Part shown: in pieces, positions 5,701 through 6,516 of the stretch | How positions within the stretch are numbered: position 1 is the first letter of the stretch | How the letters are laid out: each line of letters starts with the position of its first letter | Position numbers and translations under genes: made by a program | Assembly (NCBI GenBank): GCA_902765655.1 | Contig: CACXAK010000097.1 | Location: forward strand, 1 to 6,516 | DNA from: an uncultured bacterium | Lineage (GTDB): Bacteria > Cyanobacteriota > Vampirovibrionia > Gastranaerophilales > Gastranaerophilaceae | Reading direction: 5' to 3' | DNA: 6,516 nucleotides | Notes under the pieces: generated by a model | Told to the model about the DNA's origin: nothing | Seen by the model: only the letters and a program-made list of their open reading frames with translations | The model's database searches: none

Positions 5701-5728
5701 TTTACAAACAGTTATATGCAGTTATAGA
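5701..5728 (+). promoter_or_regulatory. Possible promoter of the TPR gene
   Basis: TTTACA (5701-5706, five of six to the -35 consensus) and TATAGA (5723-5728, four of six to -10) are 16 bases apart. Initiation would fall near 5735, almost on the ATG at 5737. The match is moderate, and the gene may instead be co-transcribed with the methyltransferase 69 bases upstream, since no terminator is seen between them. Confidence 0.35.
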
Positions 5729-5736
5729 GTGTAAAA

Positions 5737-6516
5737 ATGGACATAAGAAAAAATTTATTAACGGCTTTTTTGGTATCAGGTTTAAGTATAGCAGGTATTC
5801 CGGCATATTCTTATATGTCGCCTGAAGCAAGTACATTATATCAGGAGGCATGCTCTGCTGAGCATCAGCAAGATTTAAAAGGTGCAATTTCCAAACTTGA
5901 ACAAGCAATTGCTGTTTCAGGCGGTGATGCAATGCTTTATACAAAACTTGCGGGAATTTATTCCGAAATTGACGAATTTGATAAAGCGCTCGAAAATTAT
6001 AACAAGGTCATTAAAATCAATCCTGATGATGCTTTTATTTACATAAGTATAGGCAGTATTTATGAAAGTCAGGCGAAATACAAGGAAGCATTAGAGGCAT
6101 ATAATAAAGCACTTGATCTGTTTCCGGAGTACAAATATAACTATTTTAATCTCGGGAATGTGAATTATCAGCTTAAAAATTATAAAGAAGCAATTAAGGA
6201 TTATAATTTGTTTCTTGAAACGTATTCAGGTCATATTGAAGCCAGAGAAAATCTCGCAGCTTCATATCTTGCAATAAAAGATTATGAAAATTCAGAGGCG
6301 CAGTACAAAATTATATATGACAAAAATCCTGATAATTTCAAACATTTTTATGAATATGGGATTTCATTACTGAATACAAATGATTCTGAAAAAGCATCTC
6401 AGTTTTTGGAGAAAGCTATTGAACTTGATGCTGAAAATTATTCTGCGCATCTTGGTTTGGCTCAGGCATATCAGGACTTGGGTAAAAATGATATGTCATA
6501 CGAACAATATCAGCTT
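5737..6516 (+). CDS. Secreted TPR-repeat protein (3' partial)
   Basis: An open frame runs from ATG 5737 to the window edge, giving 260 residues with no stop. An N-terminal signal peptide is clear: M-D-I-R-K, then a hydrophobic core L-L-T-A-F-L-V-S-G-L-S-I-A-G-I, then P-A-Y-S with likely cleavage near residue 25. About seven 34-residue tetratricopeptide repeats follow, starting near residues 31, 65, 99, 133, 167, 201 and 235 (the last cut off). Signature residues include F-D-K-A-L-E-N-Y-N-K-V-I-K-I-N-P-D-D and Y-K-E-A-L-E-A-Y-N-K-A-L. TPRs are protein-binding scaffolds, here exported to the periplasm or surface; the partner is unknown. The start is fixed by an in-frame TAG at 5725 and by the signal peptide, as the next Met (27) falls after the predicted cleavage site. 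There is only a weak GAG seven bases before the ATG. It begins 69 bases after the methyltransferase gene. Confidence 0.9.
   Translation, partial: MDIRKNLLTAFLVSGLSIAGIPAYSYMSPEASTLYQEACSAEHQQDLKGAISKLEQAIAVSGGDAMLYTKLAGIYSEIDEFDKALENYNKVIKINPDDAFIYISIGSIYESQAKYKEALEAYNKALDLFPEYKYNYFNLGNVNYQLKNYKEAIKDYNLFLETYSGHIEARENLAASYLAIKDYENSEAQYKIIYDKNPDNFKHFYEYGISLLNTNDSEKASQFLEKAIELDAENYSAHLGLAQAYQDLGKNDMSYEQYQL

Noticed and set aside
5698..5727. Nine-codon leader frame (GTG to TAG) just before the TPR gene
   Set aside because: The nearby AGGA is too close to the GTG and the peptide has no attenuator-like codon run; most likely chance.
5702..5944. 80-residue open frame on the minus strand over the TPR gene start
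   Set aside because: It overlaps a convincing signal peptide and TPR frame on the plus strand and has no supporting signals.

Overview
This is an AT-rich window holding one very large, frame-disrupted surface-protein gene, one small gene on the opposite strand, and two further genes on the plus strand. An autotransporter beta-barrel and a secreted TPR protein indicate a diderm (Gram-negative type) bacterium. The low GC, the Asn/Thr/Gly-rich passenger and the mixture of Shine-Dalgarno and non-Shine-Dalgarno starts would suit a host-associated lineage such as Gastranaerophilales (Vampirovibrionia/Melainabacteria). That assignment is a guess from style, not from a marker gene.

Bases 1-4370 hold one autotransporter gene whose 5' end lies before the window. 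Its visible product, about 1456 residues without a single cysteine, has four parts: a beta-helical passenger in at least two modules, a short helical linker, a C-terminal-type 12-strand barrel (about 2553-3311), and an unexpected 352-residue Lys/Pro-rich tail after the barrel. The tail carries 153-bp and 39-bp tandem repeats and two diverged copies of a 29-residue motif with the shared core TTRTKMN. The reading frame breaks by one base between 789 and 805: the N-terminal part stops at 807 and the rest continues in another frame. Restoring one base joins the two parts seamlessly.

Bases 4371-4848 are a regulatory hub. A bidirectional hairpin terminator (about 4430-4458) separates the autotransporter from a convergent 52-codon gene on the minus strand (4463-4621), which has a strong ribosome binding site, a 5'-UTR hairpin and a good promoter. 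Divergent from it, a promoter whose -10 box lies only six bases before the ATG drives the next gene.

Bases 4849-5667 encode a methyltetrahydrofolate:corrinoid methyltransferase-like protein (AcsE/MeTr, pterin-binding TIM-barrel family) with the folate-site residues present but no corrinoid partner in view. From 5737 to the window end runs a secreted TPR-repeat protein, cut off at the 3' edge. No common pathway links these genes from sequence alone; the autotransporter and the TPR protein share only an envelope location.
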